NCBI RefSeq assembly: GCF_014207255.1
Contig: NZ_JACHCZ010000003.1
Coordinates: 62,001-126,000, forward strand
Direction: 5' to 3'
From: Pseudomonas sp. JAI120
GTDB taxonomy: Bacteria; Pseudomonadota; Gammaproteobacteria; Pseudomonadales; Pseudomonadaceae
Length of the DNA: 64,000 bases
Notes under the pieces: generated by a model
The model's database searches: none
What the model was told of the DNA's origin: nothing
Seen by the model: the letters and a program-made list of their open reading frames with translations, nothing else
Program-made: the position numbers and the translations under genes
Shown: piece by piece, positions 33,777 to 42,438 of the stretch
Layout: each line of letters begins with the position of its first letter
Numbering within the stretch: position 1 is the stretch's first letter

Positions 33777-35582
33777 TTAGTAAGCCAGGCCGAAGTCTTC
33801 TTCTTTCATGTCCATCAGGTTATTGGCGCCCGACAGCATGGTGGCCACGTGGGTACGGGTACGCGGCAGGATGCGCTGGAAGTAGAAGCGCGCGGTTTGC
33901 AGCTTGGCGGTGTAGAACGCTTCTTCGCTGGTACCGGCAGCCAGTTTTTCGGCCGCCAGGCGTGCCATGTCGGCCCAGAAGTAAGCCAGGCACGCGTAAC
34001 CGGAGTACATCAGGTAGTCCACCGAGGCAGCACCCACTTCTTCACGGTCCTTCATCGCGGCCATACCGACCTTCATGGTCAACTCGCCCCACTCTTTGTT
34101 CAGTGCAGCCAGCGGCGTCACGAATTCCTTGACCGCTTCGTTGCCTTCGTTGGCCTGGCAGAACTTGTGCACGATCTTGGTGAAGCCCTTGAGCGCTTCG
34201 CCCTGGGTCATCAGCACTTTGCGGCCGAGCAGGTCCAGCGCCTGGATACCGGTGGTGCCTTCGTACAACATGGAGATGCGGCTGTCGCGAACGTTCTGCT
34301 CCATGCCCCACTCGGCGATAAAGCCGTGGCCGCCATAGATCTGCACGCCGTGGTTGGCCGATTCAAAACCGACTTCGGTCATGAACGCCTTGGCAATCGG
34401 GGTCATGAATGCCAGCAGGCCGTCGGCCTGTTTCTTGGCCTCGTCGTCGGTGCCGTACTTGACGATGTCCACTTGCTTGGCGGTGAAGTACACCATCGCA
34501 CGGTTACCTTCGGCGAAGGCTTTCATGGTCAGCAGCATGCGGCGCACGTCGGGGTGCACGATGATCGGGTCAGCGGCCTTTTCCGGCGCTTTCGGGCCAG
34601 TCAGGGAGCGCATTTGCAGGCGATCGCGGGCGTATTTCAGGCCGCCCTGGAAGCCGATCTCGGCGTGGGCCAGGCCTTGCAGCGCAGTGCCCAGACGAGC
34701 GGTGTTCATAAAGGTGAACATGCAGTTCAGGCCTTTGTTCGCCGGGCCGATCAGGAAACCGGTGGCCGCGTCGAAGTTCATCACGCACGTGGCGTTACCG
34801 TGGATACCCATCTTGTGTTCCAGGGAACCACAGCTCACTGCGTTGCGCGCACCGATCGAACCATCGGCTTCAGGCAGGAATTTCGGCACGATAAACAGCG
34901 AGATGCCTTTGGTACCGGCCGGTGCGTCCGGCAGGCGGGCCAGCACGATGTGGACGATGTTGTCGGCCATGTCGTGTTCACCGGCCGAGATGAAGATCTT
35001 GGTGCCGGAGACTTTGTAGGAACCGTCGGCCTGAGGCTCGGCCTTGGTGCGCAGCATGCCCAGGTCGGTACCGCAGTGTGGCTCGGTCAGGCACATGGTG
35101 CCGGTCCATTCGCCCGACACCAGCTTGGTCAGGTAAGCCTCTTGCTGCTCGGGGGTGCCGTGCTCGGAGATGGTGTTCATCGCACCATGGGACAGGCCCG
35201 GGTACATGCCCCACGACCAGTTGGCTTCGCCGACCATTTCGCTCACGGCCAGGCCCAGGGATTCCGGCAGGCCTTGGCCGCCGTGCTCCACGTCGTGGGC
35301 CAGGCTTGGCCAGCCGCCTTCGACGAATTGTTTGTAGGCTTCTTTGAAACCAGCAGGGGTTTTAACGCCAGACTCACTCCAGGTGCACCCTTCGATGTCA
35401 CCCACGCGGTTCAACGGTGCCAGCACTTGCTCACAAAACTTGGCGCCTTCTTCGAGAATGGCGTCAACCATGTCCGGGGTAGCGTCCTGGCAAGCCGGCA
35501 GGCTCTGATAGTGCGCTTCATAGCCGAGCAGTTCGTCACGAACGAAGCGAATATCACGCAAGGGGGCCTTGTAGTCAGGCAT
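33777..35582 (-). CDS. Acyl-CoA dehydrogenase, paralogue 3
   Basis: 601 residues from the ATG at MPDYKAPLRDIRFVRDELL, aligned with the sister proteins; the frame to 35645 lacks support and AGAGG lies at fair distance. Motifs: MCLTEPHCGTDLG, KIFISAGEHDM, YEGTTGIQALDLLGRK. It has its own promoter region and terminator, so it is expressed independently of the other two. Confidence 0.88.
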   Translation of the reverse strand: MPDYKAPLRDIRFVRDELLGYEAHYQSLPACQDATPDMVDAILEEGAKFCEQVLAPLNRVGDIEGCTWSESGVKTPAGFKEAYKQFVEGGWPSLAHDVEHGGQGLPESLGLAVSEMVGEANWSWGMYPGLSHGAMNTISEHGTPEQQEAYLTKLVSGEWTGTMCLTEPHCGTDLGMLRTKAEPQADGSYKVSGTKIFISAGEHDMADNIVHIVLARLPDAPAGTKGISLFIVPKFLPEADGSIGARNAVSCGSLEHKMGIHGNATCVMNFDAATGFLIGPANKGLNCMFTFMNTARLGTALQGLAHAEIGFQGGLKYARDRLQMRSLTGPKAPEKAADPIIVHPDVRRMLLTMKAFAEGNRAMVYFTAKQVDIVKYGTDDEAKKQADGLLAFMTPIAKAFMTEVGFESANHGVQIYGGHGFIAEWGMEQNVRDSRISMLYEGTTGIQALDLLGRKVLMTQGEALKGFTKIVHKFCQANEGNEAVKEFVTPLAALNKEWGELTMKVGMAAMKDREEVGAASVDYLMYSGYACLAYFWADMARLAAEKLAAGTSEEAFYTAKLQTARFYFQRILPRTRTHVATMLSGANNLMDMKEEDFGLAY

Positions 35583-35834
35583 AGCGATAAACCTCTGCTG
35601 ATGTATCTGGAATGAACAACCGCGTGGATGTGTTGTGGCGGTCAAACAGGTGTTTGAAACATACGTTTACGACCTGGGGATGTCAAGCGTCGTCCAGACA
35701 CCGTTTGTCATGACGCGGGTCAATGCCAGGCACGGCGAGACCTGCGGCGGGATGCCACAAGGTGTTCAGAAGAAAATGGAGGATTGCGCAAGAGTGACCA
35801 GCCCCAGAAAGAAGCCGGTCGTACGCAAGAGGGG

Positions 35835-36116
35835 TTAAGCGAAAGTGTCGATCAAGGTGCCAAGCATTTCGTCCGAAGCCTTGGCGACCTTGGCGCCCAA
35901 CTCCACTTGAAACTTGCCTTGGGCCATTTCGACCATATTGCTCGCCGAATTCGTCGGCTGGGCGCGGTCATTGGCTTGCAGCCGGTCGCTCTGTGCGTCC
36001 GACGGCTGAGTGGTCGCGGTGCTGGCAATTCTGCCGGCGGCCTGGTCGACACGGCTCTGCCCGGCCTGAATAGTGCTCAGCCCCGAGTAAAACGCGCTGC
36101 TGCCAGAGATTTCCAT
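35835..36116 (-). CDS. Conserved hypothetical protein upstream of bioD
   Basis: 93 residues, no signal peptide. Ser/Gln/Ala-rich with an N-terminal SAFYSGLSTIQAGQSRVDQA stretch that resembles flagellar rod/hook helices, a disordered middle, then an amphipathic C-terminal helix (VELGAKVAKASDEMLGTLI). It occupies the same position between bioD and the acyl-CoA dehydrogenase in P. aeruginosa. Role unknown; an AGGCAGG box precedes the ATG. Confidence 0.7.
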   Translation of the reverse strand: MEISGSSAFYSGLSTIQAGQSRVDQAAGRIASTATTQPSDAQSDRLQANDRAQPTNSASNMVEMAQGKFQVELGAKVAKASDEMLGTLIDTFA

Positions 36117-36222
36117 GGCTTTAACCTGCCTTTAGAGAATCGTGAAGTTGAATTGAAGCAGACATCCTGGCAAAAAGCCCGTCAAAAACACTAATGGCAT
36201 AATGCCTTGTCGATAGCCAGAA

Positions 36223-36903
36223 TCAGTCAAGCAGGTCCAGTTGCAGGTGCTCAGCCACCGCTTCGGCGCTGGCGTGCTTGAGCTTGGGCACTCGGCCCAG
36301 GCACGGCGCGGGCAAGCGTTCGGCCAGGGTCGCGAGGTTTTCTTCCAGACGAGAGGTCTTGGGGTCGATGATATTCGCCACCCAACCGACCAAGGGCAAA
36401 CCGTCCCGTGCGATGGCTTCGGCAGTGAGCAAGGCATGGCTGATGCAACCCAGGCGCACGCCCACCACCAGGATCACCGGCAGTTGCAGCGCTATGGCCA
36501 GGTCCGACAGGTTGTCCTGGTCGGCCAGCGGTACGCGCCAGCCGCCTGCGCCTTCGATAAGGGTGAAATCCGCTTGTCGCGCCAGGATCTGCTGCATGGG
36601 TTTCAACAACGACTGCACAGTCAGCGCGACGCCGGCCTCTCGCGCAGCCAGGTGCGGGGCGATGGCGGGTTCGAACGCCACCGGGTTGACCTCGGCATAA
36701 CTCAACGGCAATGAACACTCGGCAAGCAACGCCAGGGCATCGGCGTTGCGCAAGCCCTTGGGCGTAACTGCGCAACCGGAAGCCACGGGTTTTCCAGCCG
36801 CGGTGCTTTTGCCGGCAAGCCGCGCGGCGTGCAACAGGCCTGCGGCGATGGTGGTCTTGCCGACATCCGTGTCGGTGCCGGTGATGAAATAAGCGGCGCT
36901 CAT
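36223..36903 (-). CDS. bioD: Dethiobiotin synthetase
   Basis: 226 residues. P-loop GTDTDVGKTT at 9-18, then the ligand region around GKPVASGC and the EGAGGWRVPL motif. It carboxylates 7,8-diaminopelargonate to dethiobiotin with ATP. The start overlaps the bioC stop (ATGA). It is the last gene of the bioBFHCD operon. Confidence 0.93.
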   Translation of the reverse strand: MSAAYFITGTDTDVGKTTIAAGLLHAARLAGKSTAAGKPVASGCAVTPKGLRNADALALLAECSLPLSYAEVNPVAFEPAIAPHLAAREAGVALTVQSLLKPMQQILARQADFTLIEGAGGWRVPLADQDNLSDLAIALQLPVILVVGVRLGCISHALLTAEAIARDGLPLVGWVANIIDPKTSRLEENLATLAERLPAPCLGRVPKLKHASAEAVAEHLQLDLLD

Positions 36904-37712
36904 AGGGGCTTCTCCAGGACGGCGTACACCACTTGATAAGTGGCCGGCAGTCCCTCGGCCTGACGGAACTGCTCGTAGGCGTCTACCAGTGCAGCAATCC
37001 GCGCACGGCCCGTCAACCCTCCCGGGCGGCCCGGATTGAGATTGTGCGCCCCCAGCGCCTTGAGCTCATGGGTCAGGCTGCGCACATCCGGGTAATGCAG
37101 CACATGGGGACGCCGCTCCAGGCTGAGCACGCGCAAACCACTGGCCGCGCACAATTGCTGGTACGCCTCGAAGGTGCGAAATCGGTTGACGTGCACCAGG
37201 CCATCCGCCGCCCGCCAACTTTCGCGCAGCTCATCCAGCGTCCCGACGCACAAACTGGCGAACGCCAGCACGCCACCCGGTTGCAGCACGCGATAGGCCT
37301 CGCTGAGCACCGCCTCGAAGTTCGCACACCATTGCACCGCCAGGCTGGAGAAGATCAGCCCGCAGCTGCCATCCTTCAAAGGCAGACGCTCGGCATCGCC
37401 CGCGATGAAATACTCAGCACCGCCCAAAGGCCGTGCGTGATCGAGCATGCCTTCGGCAATATCCAGCGCCACACCTTGGCTCGCTGGCAACAACTCACCC
37501 AGCACGCGGCTGAAATAACCCGTACCGCAGCCCATATCCAGCCAACGCCGTGGCGCACACGCTGAGGGCAGACGGGCCAGCAGTTCATGCCCCACCGCCC
37601 GCTGCAACTCGGCGACGCTGTCATAACTGGCCGCCGCACGGGAAAACGACGCCGCCACCTGGCGCTTGTCCGGCAAGGCGCCCGGCAGTGGGGGAAGGGA
37701 TAAATCAGTCAT
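36900..37712 (-). CDS. bioC: Malonyl-ACP O-methyltransferase
   Basis: 270 residues from the ATG at MTDLSLPPLPG, overlapping the bioH stop by eight bases; an alternative ATG 12 bases earlier is possible. SAM-binding motif I is WLDMGCGTGYFSRVL. Conserved KRQVAASFSRAAASYDSVAE starts the family domain. It methylates malonyl-ACP to start pimelate synthesis through fatty-acid enzymes; BioH removes the methyl later. Confidence 0.92.
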   Translation of the reverse strand: MTDLSLPPLPGALPDKRQVAASFSRAAASYDSVAELQRAVGHELLARLPSACAPRRWLDMGCGTGYFSRVLGELLPASQGVALDIAEGMLDHARPLGGAEYFIAGDAERLPLKDGSCGLIFSSLAVQWCANFEAVLSEAYRVLQPGGVLAFASLCVGTLDELRESWRAADGLVHVNRFRTFEAYQQLCAASGLRVLSLERRPHVLHYPDVRSLTHELKALGAHNLNPGRPGGLTGRARIAALVDAYEQFRQAEGLPATYQVVYAVLEKPL

Positions 37713-38436
37713 CAACGCACTCATGCAAAAAAGCCTGGATGGCCCCCGCCACACCGTGAGGGTCTTCCAGAAGAAAAGCGTGACCAGCCTGTTCAATCAG
37801 GCCGACCTCTACATCAGGCAGCAACGTCAGCAGGTCGCTGGCGGCTTCGGCAGGTACCAATCCGTCCATGCCAGCGAACAGATGCAACTGCGGGCCGCGA
37901 TAGGCCAGCAAGGCGTCGCGGGTATCCAGTTGGGCCAACAATTCCAGGCTGTGCATCAACACGCTGGACGCTGAATTCGGCGCGCCACTGACCAGCAGGC
38001 GCGACAGCCCACGCGGGTCTTCGGCGCCTTTGGCGCACAACAGGCCGAAGCGCTTGAGGGTGACTTGGGAATCGGCATGACAACCGGCCAGGAACGCATC
38101 GAAGGTCTCGGCGGGCATCGCATTCGGCCAGCCTTCGTGGGCGACAAAACACGGGTTGCTCGCCAGGGTCAGCAAACCGCAGCAACGCTCGCCGCGCCGC
38201 GCCGCCAGTTCGGCAGCGAGCATGCCGCCCAAGGACCAGCCGCCGAGCCAGGCGTTGTCAGGCAGGGTGGCGTCGAGTTCGTCGAGCCATTCATCGAGGT
38301 CGCTGGAATCGAGCGCCGGCAACGGCTCGATCTGCACCTGCAGGTGTTCGTCCAGGCCACGCAAGGCGGCGGCCAATGGCTCCAGCGGCGATACGCCGAG
38401 GCCCCAGCCGGGCAGCAAGATCAGTCGATCACGCAT
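37705..38436 (-). CDS. bioH: Pimeloyl-ACP methyl ester carboxylesterase
   Basis: 243 residues from MRDRLILLPGWG, overlapping the bioF stop by eight bases. Alpha/beta hydrolase with nucleophile Ser68 in GGWSLGGM, the acid near FAGMDGLVP and His in EQAGHAFLLEDP. It frees pimeloyl-ACP for BioF. Length and context are standard. Confidence 0.9.
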   Translation of the reverse strand: MRDRLILLPGWGLGVSPLEPLAAALRGLDEHLQVQIEPLPALDSSDLDEWLDELDATLPDNAWLGGWSLGGMLAAELAARRGERCCGLLTLASNPCFVAHEGWPNAMPAETFDAFLAGCHADSQVTLKRFGLLCAKGAEDPRGLSRLLVSGAPNSASSVLMHSLELLAQLDTRDALLAYRGPQLHLFAGMDGLVPAEAASDLLTLLPDVEVGLIEQAGHAFLLEDPHGVAGAIQAFLHECVDD

Positions 38437-39610
38437 GGTCGGGCTCCGTGGCACCAGACAAGCGGAAACACTCTTCCAATGCGTTTAACAATAGCTGTAC
38501 CTGCGCTTCGCTGTGGGCGGCCGTCAGTGTCACGCGCAAACGCGCGCTGCCGGCAGGTACGGTGGGCGGGCGGATCGCGGTGACCATCAGGCCGCGCTCA
38601 CGCAGCAGCTGCGACAGGCGCATGGCTTTGGCACTGTCGCCGATCAGAATCGGCTGGATCGGTGTAAAGCTGTCCATCAAGTCCAGGCCAAGCTGCTCGG
38701 CGCCCTGGCGGAACTGACGAATCAAGCGGTCGAGGTGCTCGCGCCGCCAATGCTCGGTGCGTAGCAGCTCCAGGCTTTTCAGGGTGGCGCAGGCCAGCGC
38801 CGGCGGTTGGCTGGTGGTGTAGATATACGGCCGGGCAAACTGGATCAGGCTTTCGATCAAATCCTCACTGCCCGCGACAAACGCCCCGGCCGTGCCGAAC
38901 GCTTTGCCCAGGGTGCCCACGAGTACCGGCACGTCGTCCTGACTCAAGCCGAAATGCTCGACGATCCCGCCGCCATTAGCGCCGAGCGGGCCAAAGCCGT
39001 GGGCGTCATCCACCATCAACCAGGCGCCTTTGGCCTTGGCTGCACGGGCCAATGCCGGCAGGTCGGCCAAGTCGCCGTCCATGCTGAACACACCATCGGT
39101 GACCACCAGCGTGTTGCCGATGGCTTTCTCCAGGCGCTTGGCCAGGCTGGTCGCATCGTTGTGCAGGTAGCGATTGAAGCGCGCACCGGAGAGCAAACCG
39201 GCATCAAGCAGCGAGGCATGGTTGAGACGATCTTCCAGCACCGTATCGCCCTGCCCCACCAACGCCGTGACCGCACCGAGGTTGGCCATATAGCCGGTGG
39301 TAAACAACAGCGCCCGCGGGCGGCCGGTGAGGTCGGCCAGCGCCTCTTCCAGTTCATGGTGCGGCGTGGCGTGGCCAACCACCAAGTGCGAGGCACCGCC
39401 GCCCACGCCCCAGCGGGACGCCCCGGCGCGCCAGGCCTCGATCACTTGCGGGTGATTGGCCAGGCCCAGGTAATCGTTATTACAGAATGCCAGGAGGGGT
39501 TGACCGTCAACCACCACCTCCGGACCTTGAGGACTCTGGAGCAGCGGGCGTTGACGGTAAAGGTGTTCGGCACGGCGGGCAGCGAGGCGCGCGGAAAGAT
39601 CAAAAGACAT
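38429..39610 (-). CDS. bioF: 8-amino-7-oxononanoate synthase
   Basis: 393 residues, PLP enzyme of the alpha-oxoamine synthase family. PLP Lys236 sits in GTLGKAFGTAG; other motifs are CNNDYLGLANHP, GGGASHLVVGH and VDDAHGFGPLG. It condenses pimeloyl-ACP with alanine. GAGG lies six bases before the ATG; bioB is 46 bases upstream. Confidence 0.94.
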   Translation of the reverse strand: MSFDLSARLAARRAEHLYRQRPLLQSPQGPEVVVDGQPLLAFCNNDYLGLANHPQVIEAWRAGASRWGVGGGASHLVVGHATPHHELEEALADLTGRPRALLFTTGYMANLGAVTALVGQGDTVLEDRLNHASLLDAGLLSGARFNRYLHNDATSLAKRLEKAIGNTLVVTDGVFSMDGDLADLPALARAAKAKGAWLMVDDAHGFGPLGANGGGIVEHFGLSQDDVPVLVGTLGKAFGTAGAFVAGSEDLIESLIQFARPYIYTTSQPPALACATLKSLELLRTEHWRREHLDRLIRQFRQGAEQLGLDLMDSFTPIQPILIGDSAKAMRLSQLLRERGLMVTAIRPPTVPAGSARLRVTLTAAHSEAQVQLLLNALEECFRLSGATEPDHA

Positions 39611-39656
39611 GCAGGCCTCGGGGTGGCAGGTGCAACTCGGTCAAAACAGGTGGGAA

Positions 39657-40712
39657 TCAAACAACGGCGTTATAGAACTGCTCGCTGCTCTTCTGCTCCA
39701 CCAACGCCTGTTCAATCGCCGCCTGGTGCACTTCATCCGCATGCTCTTCACGGGCTTCCGGCAGGATGCCCAGGCGCGAGAACAGTTGCATGTCCTTGTC
39801 GGCCTGCGGGTTGGCGGTGGTCAGCAGTTTGTCGCCGTAGAAGATCGAGTTGGCACCGGCAAAGAACGCCAGGGCCTGCATCTGCTCGTTCATCGCTTCA
39901 CGGCCGGCGGACAGGCGCACATGGGATTGCGGCATCAGGATGCGCGCCACGGCCAGCATGCGGATGAAGTCGAACGGGTCGATGTCCTCGGCGTTTTCCA
40001 GCGGCGTTCCGGCAACTTTCACCAGCATGTTGATCGGCACCGACTCCGGATGCTCCGGCAGGTTGGCCAACTGGATCAGCAGGTTGGCGCGGTCGTCGAG
40101 GGACTCGCCCATGCCGAGGATACCGCCCGAGCAGATCTTCATTCCCGACTCACGCACGTAGGCCAGGGTTTGCAGGCGCTCGCTGTAGGTGCGGGTGGTG
40201 ATGATGCTGCCGTAGAACTCCGGCGACGTGTCGAGGTTGTGGTTGTAGTAATCGAGGCCCGCCTGGGCCAGGGCTTCGGTCTGGTCCTGGTCGAGACGGC
40301 CGAGGGTCATGCAGGTTTCCAGGCCCATGGCCTTTACGCCTTTGACCATCTGCAGCACGTAGGGCATGTCTTTGGCCGACGGGTGCTTCCAGGCGGCACC
40401 CATGCAGAAACGGGTCGAACCGATGGCCTTGGCGCGGGCAGCCTCTTCAAGGACCTTCTGCACCTCCATCAGCTTTTCTTTTTCCAGGCCAGTGTTGTAG
40501 TGGCCCGACTGCGGACAATATTTGCAATCTTCCGGGCAGGCGCCGGTCTTGATCGACAGCAGCGTCGACACCTGTACACGGTTGGCATCGAAGTGCGCGC
40601 GGTGCACGGTCTGCGCCTGGAACAGCAGGTCATTGAACGGTTGCACGAACAACGCTTTGACTTCGGCTAAAGACCAATCGTGACGCAAGGTGGCGGTGGT
40701 GCTGGCGCTCAT
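39657..40712 (-). CDS. bioB: Biotin synthase
   Basis: 351 residues, radical SAM. Cys59, Cys63 and Cys66 (GACPEDCKYC) bind the catalytic cluster; the YNHNLDTS motif and later Cys residues bind the sulfur-donating cluster. It inserts sulfur into dethiobiotin. It is the first gene of the operon, with an AAGGAA site and a BirA-type operator about 100 bases upstream. Confidence 0.95.
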   Translation of the reverse strand: MSASTTATLRHDWSLAEVKALFVQPFNDLLFQAQTVHRAHFDANRVQVSTLLSIKTGACPEDCKYCPQSGHYNTGLEKEKLMEVQKVLEEAARAKAIGSTRFCMGAAWKHPSAKDMPYVLQMVKGVKAMGLETCMTLGRLDQDQTEALAQAGLDYYNHNLDTSPEFYGSIITTRTYSERLQTLAYVRESGMKICSGGILGMGESLDDRANLLIQLANLPEHPESVPINMLVKVAGTPLENAEDIDPFDFIRMLAVARILMPQSHVRLSAGREAMNEQMQALAFFAGANSIFYGDKLLTTANPQADKDMQLFSRLGILPEAREEHADEVHQAAIEQALVEQKSSEQFYNAVV

Positions 40713-40804
40713 GGGCGATTCCTTGATTATGCTTTGGCAAGCGCTGCGGGAAGGGCAATACCCACAGGCACGACACGGATGCTCGGCATATTTAAGGAAG
40801 ACTC

Positions 40805-41542
40805 ATGCACTGTCAACCAATACGAAAACGCGAAGTTTACATCTGGTTAAAAAACACACAGAAATGCTTAATCTGCGACGAGGCGACTGAAACAGCCGAC
40901 TGTGTCTGCAACGCCTGCGAAACCGAGCTGCCCTGGCTGATGGAGCATTGTGAAGTCTGCGCCTTGCCTTTGGCGATGGACGGCCTGGTCTGCGGCCAAT
41001 GCCTGAGACAACCGCCCGCCTTTAAACAGGTGATCGCCCCCTGGACCTACAGCTTTCCCGTGGACACCCTGATCAGTCGCTTCAAGCACCAGGCACGCTG
41101 GCCCCTCGGGCATATGCTAGGGCGCTTGTTGGGGCACTACTTGCAACATCGCTTCGACAACCACCCACTCACCCGCCCGGACATTCTGTTGCCGGTGCCC
41201 ATGGCCCGCAGGCGCCTGCGTGAACGGGGCTATAACCAGGCGCTGATGCTGGCGCGCTGGCTCAGTGCCGACCTGAACCTTCCCCACGATGAACATCTGT
41301 TGCTACGCCCTTATGAAACCGTCGCGCAGCAAGCCCTCGACGCCAAGACGCGCAAACGCAACCTGCTCAACGCCTTCGCCCTGGCCCCTGGCGCCGACGT
41401 GCGCGGCCGCCACCTCGCGCTGGTGGACGACGTGCTCACCACCGGTGCCACTGCCCACAGCCTGGCGCGGTTATTGATCAACGCCGGAGCGCGACAGGTG
41501 GACGTGTACTGCCTGGCCCGCACGCCAAAGCCTGGTACTTGA
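40805..41542 (+). CDS. comF: ComF-family phosphoribosyltransferase-like protein
   Basis: 245 residues. N-terminal four-cysteine zinc region (CLICDEATE, CNACE, CEVC, CGQC) is followed by a type I PRTase domain with VPMARRRLRERGYNQA and the PRPP loop LALVDDVLTTGATA. Family members are tied to DNA uptake or nucleotide metabolism. No other in-frame start would keep the first cysteines, so the ATG at 40805 is retained despite overlapping the biotin operator. Confidence 0.82.
   Translation: MHCQPIRKREVYIWLKNTQKCLICDEATETADCVCNACETELPWLMEHCEVCALPLAMDGLVCGQCLRQPPAFKQVIAPWTYSFPVDTLISRFKHQARWPLGHMLGRLLGHYLQHRFDNHPLTRPDILLPVPMARRRLRERGYNQALMLARWLSADLNLPHDEHLLLRPYETVAQQALDAKTRKRNLLNAFALAPGADVRGRHLALVDDVLTTGATAHSLARLLINAGARQVDVYCLARTPKPGT
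40810..40842. promoter_or_regulatory. BirA-type biotin operator between bioB and comF-like gene
   Basis: TGTCAACC (40811-40818), a 15-base spacer and AGTTTACA (40834-40841) match the TGTAAACC-N15-GGTTTACA pattern of BirA sites with two mismatches. It lies upstream of bioB. It also overlaps codons 2-13 of the divergent comF-like gene, so that gene may be affected as well. Confidence 0.65.
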
Positions 41543-41594
41543 CTCTCATGCCTCGCGGCCGCAACGTCCGCTCATCCCAACACAGCGTGCGCCC

Positions 41595-42359
41595 ATGTCT
41601 CTACCGACTCTGCTTAGCCAACATATTGTCCGCCGTCCCCAGCGTATCGCCCTGCTGGGGCATATCGCCGAACAGGGCTCCATCACACGCGCAGCCAAAA
41701 GTGCGGGTTTGAGCTACAAGGCCGCCTGGGACGCCATTGATGAGCTGAACAACCTGGCGCAAAAACCCTTGGTCGAACGCAGTGTCGGCGGCAAGGGCGG
41801 CGGCGGGGCCCGACTCACGGCCGAAGGTGAACGGGTGTTGCGCCTCTATCAACGCCTGCAAGTGTTACAGGCCGAAGTACTCGGCTCGGACGAAGCCGCC
41901 AGCGACTTCAACCTGCTCGGCCGCTTGATGCTGCGCACCAGCGCCCGTAACCAGTTGCATGGCCAGGTCATTGCGATTGAACAGCATGGCCGTAACGACC
42001 TGATTCACTTGCAGCTCGCCGGTGGGCTGACCCTGGCGGCGCAAATCACCCACGACAGTACGCAACGGCTGGAGCTGGAGGTCGGCGTGGAAGTCGTTGC
42101 GTTGATCAAGGCCGGCTGGCTGGAATTGCTGGCGCTCGATAAGCCTGCAACACCTGGACACAATTGCGTGAGTGGAACCGTCGACGCGATTCTCGACGCC
42201 GAGGACGGCCCCAGCGAAGTGCGCATCGCCCTGCCCAATGGCCAGGTTTTATGCGCCTTGGCGCAGCCCGCCGAGCTCAAGACACTGGACGCCGCCGCAG
42301 GCCGGACACTCCAAGTGCAATTTGCCCCCAGCAATGTGCTGCTCGGCACGCCGGTCTGA
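41595..42359 (+). CDS. modE: ModE-type molybdate-responsive regulator
   Basis: 254 residues: N-terminal winged HTH (ITRAAKSAGLSYKAAWDAID, then GGKGGGGARLTAEGERVL) and two C-terminal Mop/TOBE domains (about 125-185 and 195-250; each with a SARNQLHGQV or NCVSGTVDAI-type start). It binds molybdate and represses molybdate transport. No mod transporter is adjacent in this window. Confidence 0.88.
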   Translation: MSLPTLLSQHIVRRPQRIALLGHIAEQGSITRAAKSAGLSYKAAWDAIDELNNLAQKPLVERSVGGKGGGGARLTAEGERVLRLYQRLQVLQAEVLGSDEAASDFNLLGRLMLRTSARNQLHGQVIAIEQHGRNDLIHLQLAGGLTLAAQITHDSTQRLELEVGVEVVALIKAGWLELLALDKPATPGHNCVSGTVDAILDAEDGPSEVRIALPNGQVLCALAQPAELKTLDAAAGRTLQVQFAPSNVLLGTPV

Positions 42360-42438
42360 ACCGAGCGGTTCTTCAAGCTGCAACAATTTCGTCACGCCCG
42401 CTCCTTATGGTGTCTGCAAAAACCGCAGGGAGCCTGAG

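Noticed and set aside
28588..35615. Very long plus-strand frames opposite the acyl-CoA dehydrogenases (up to 645 residues)
   Set aside because: They are His/Gln/Gly-rich antisense shadows of GC-rich genes; the minus-strand proteins are clearly real.
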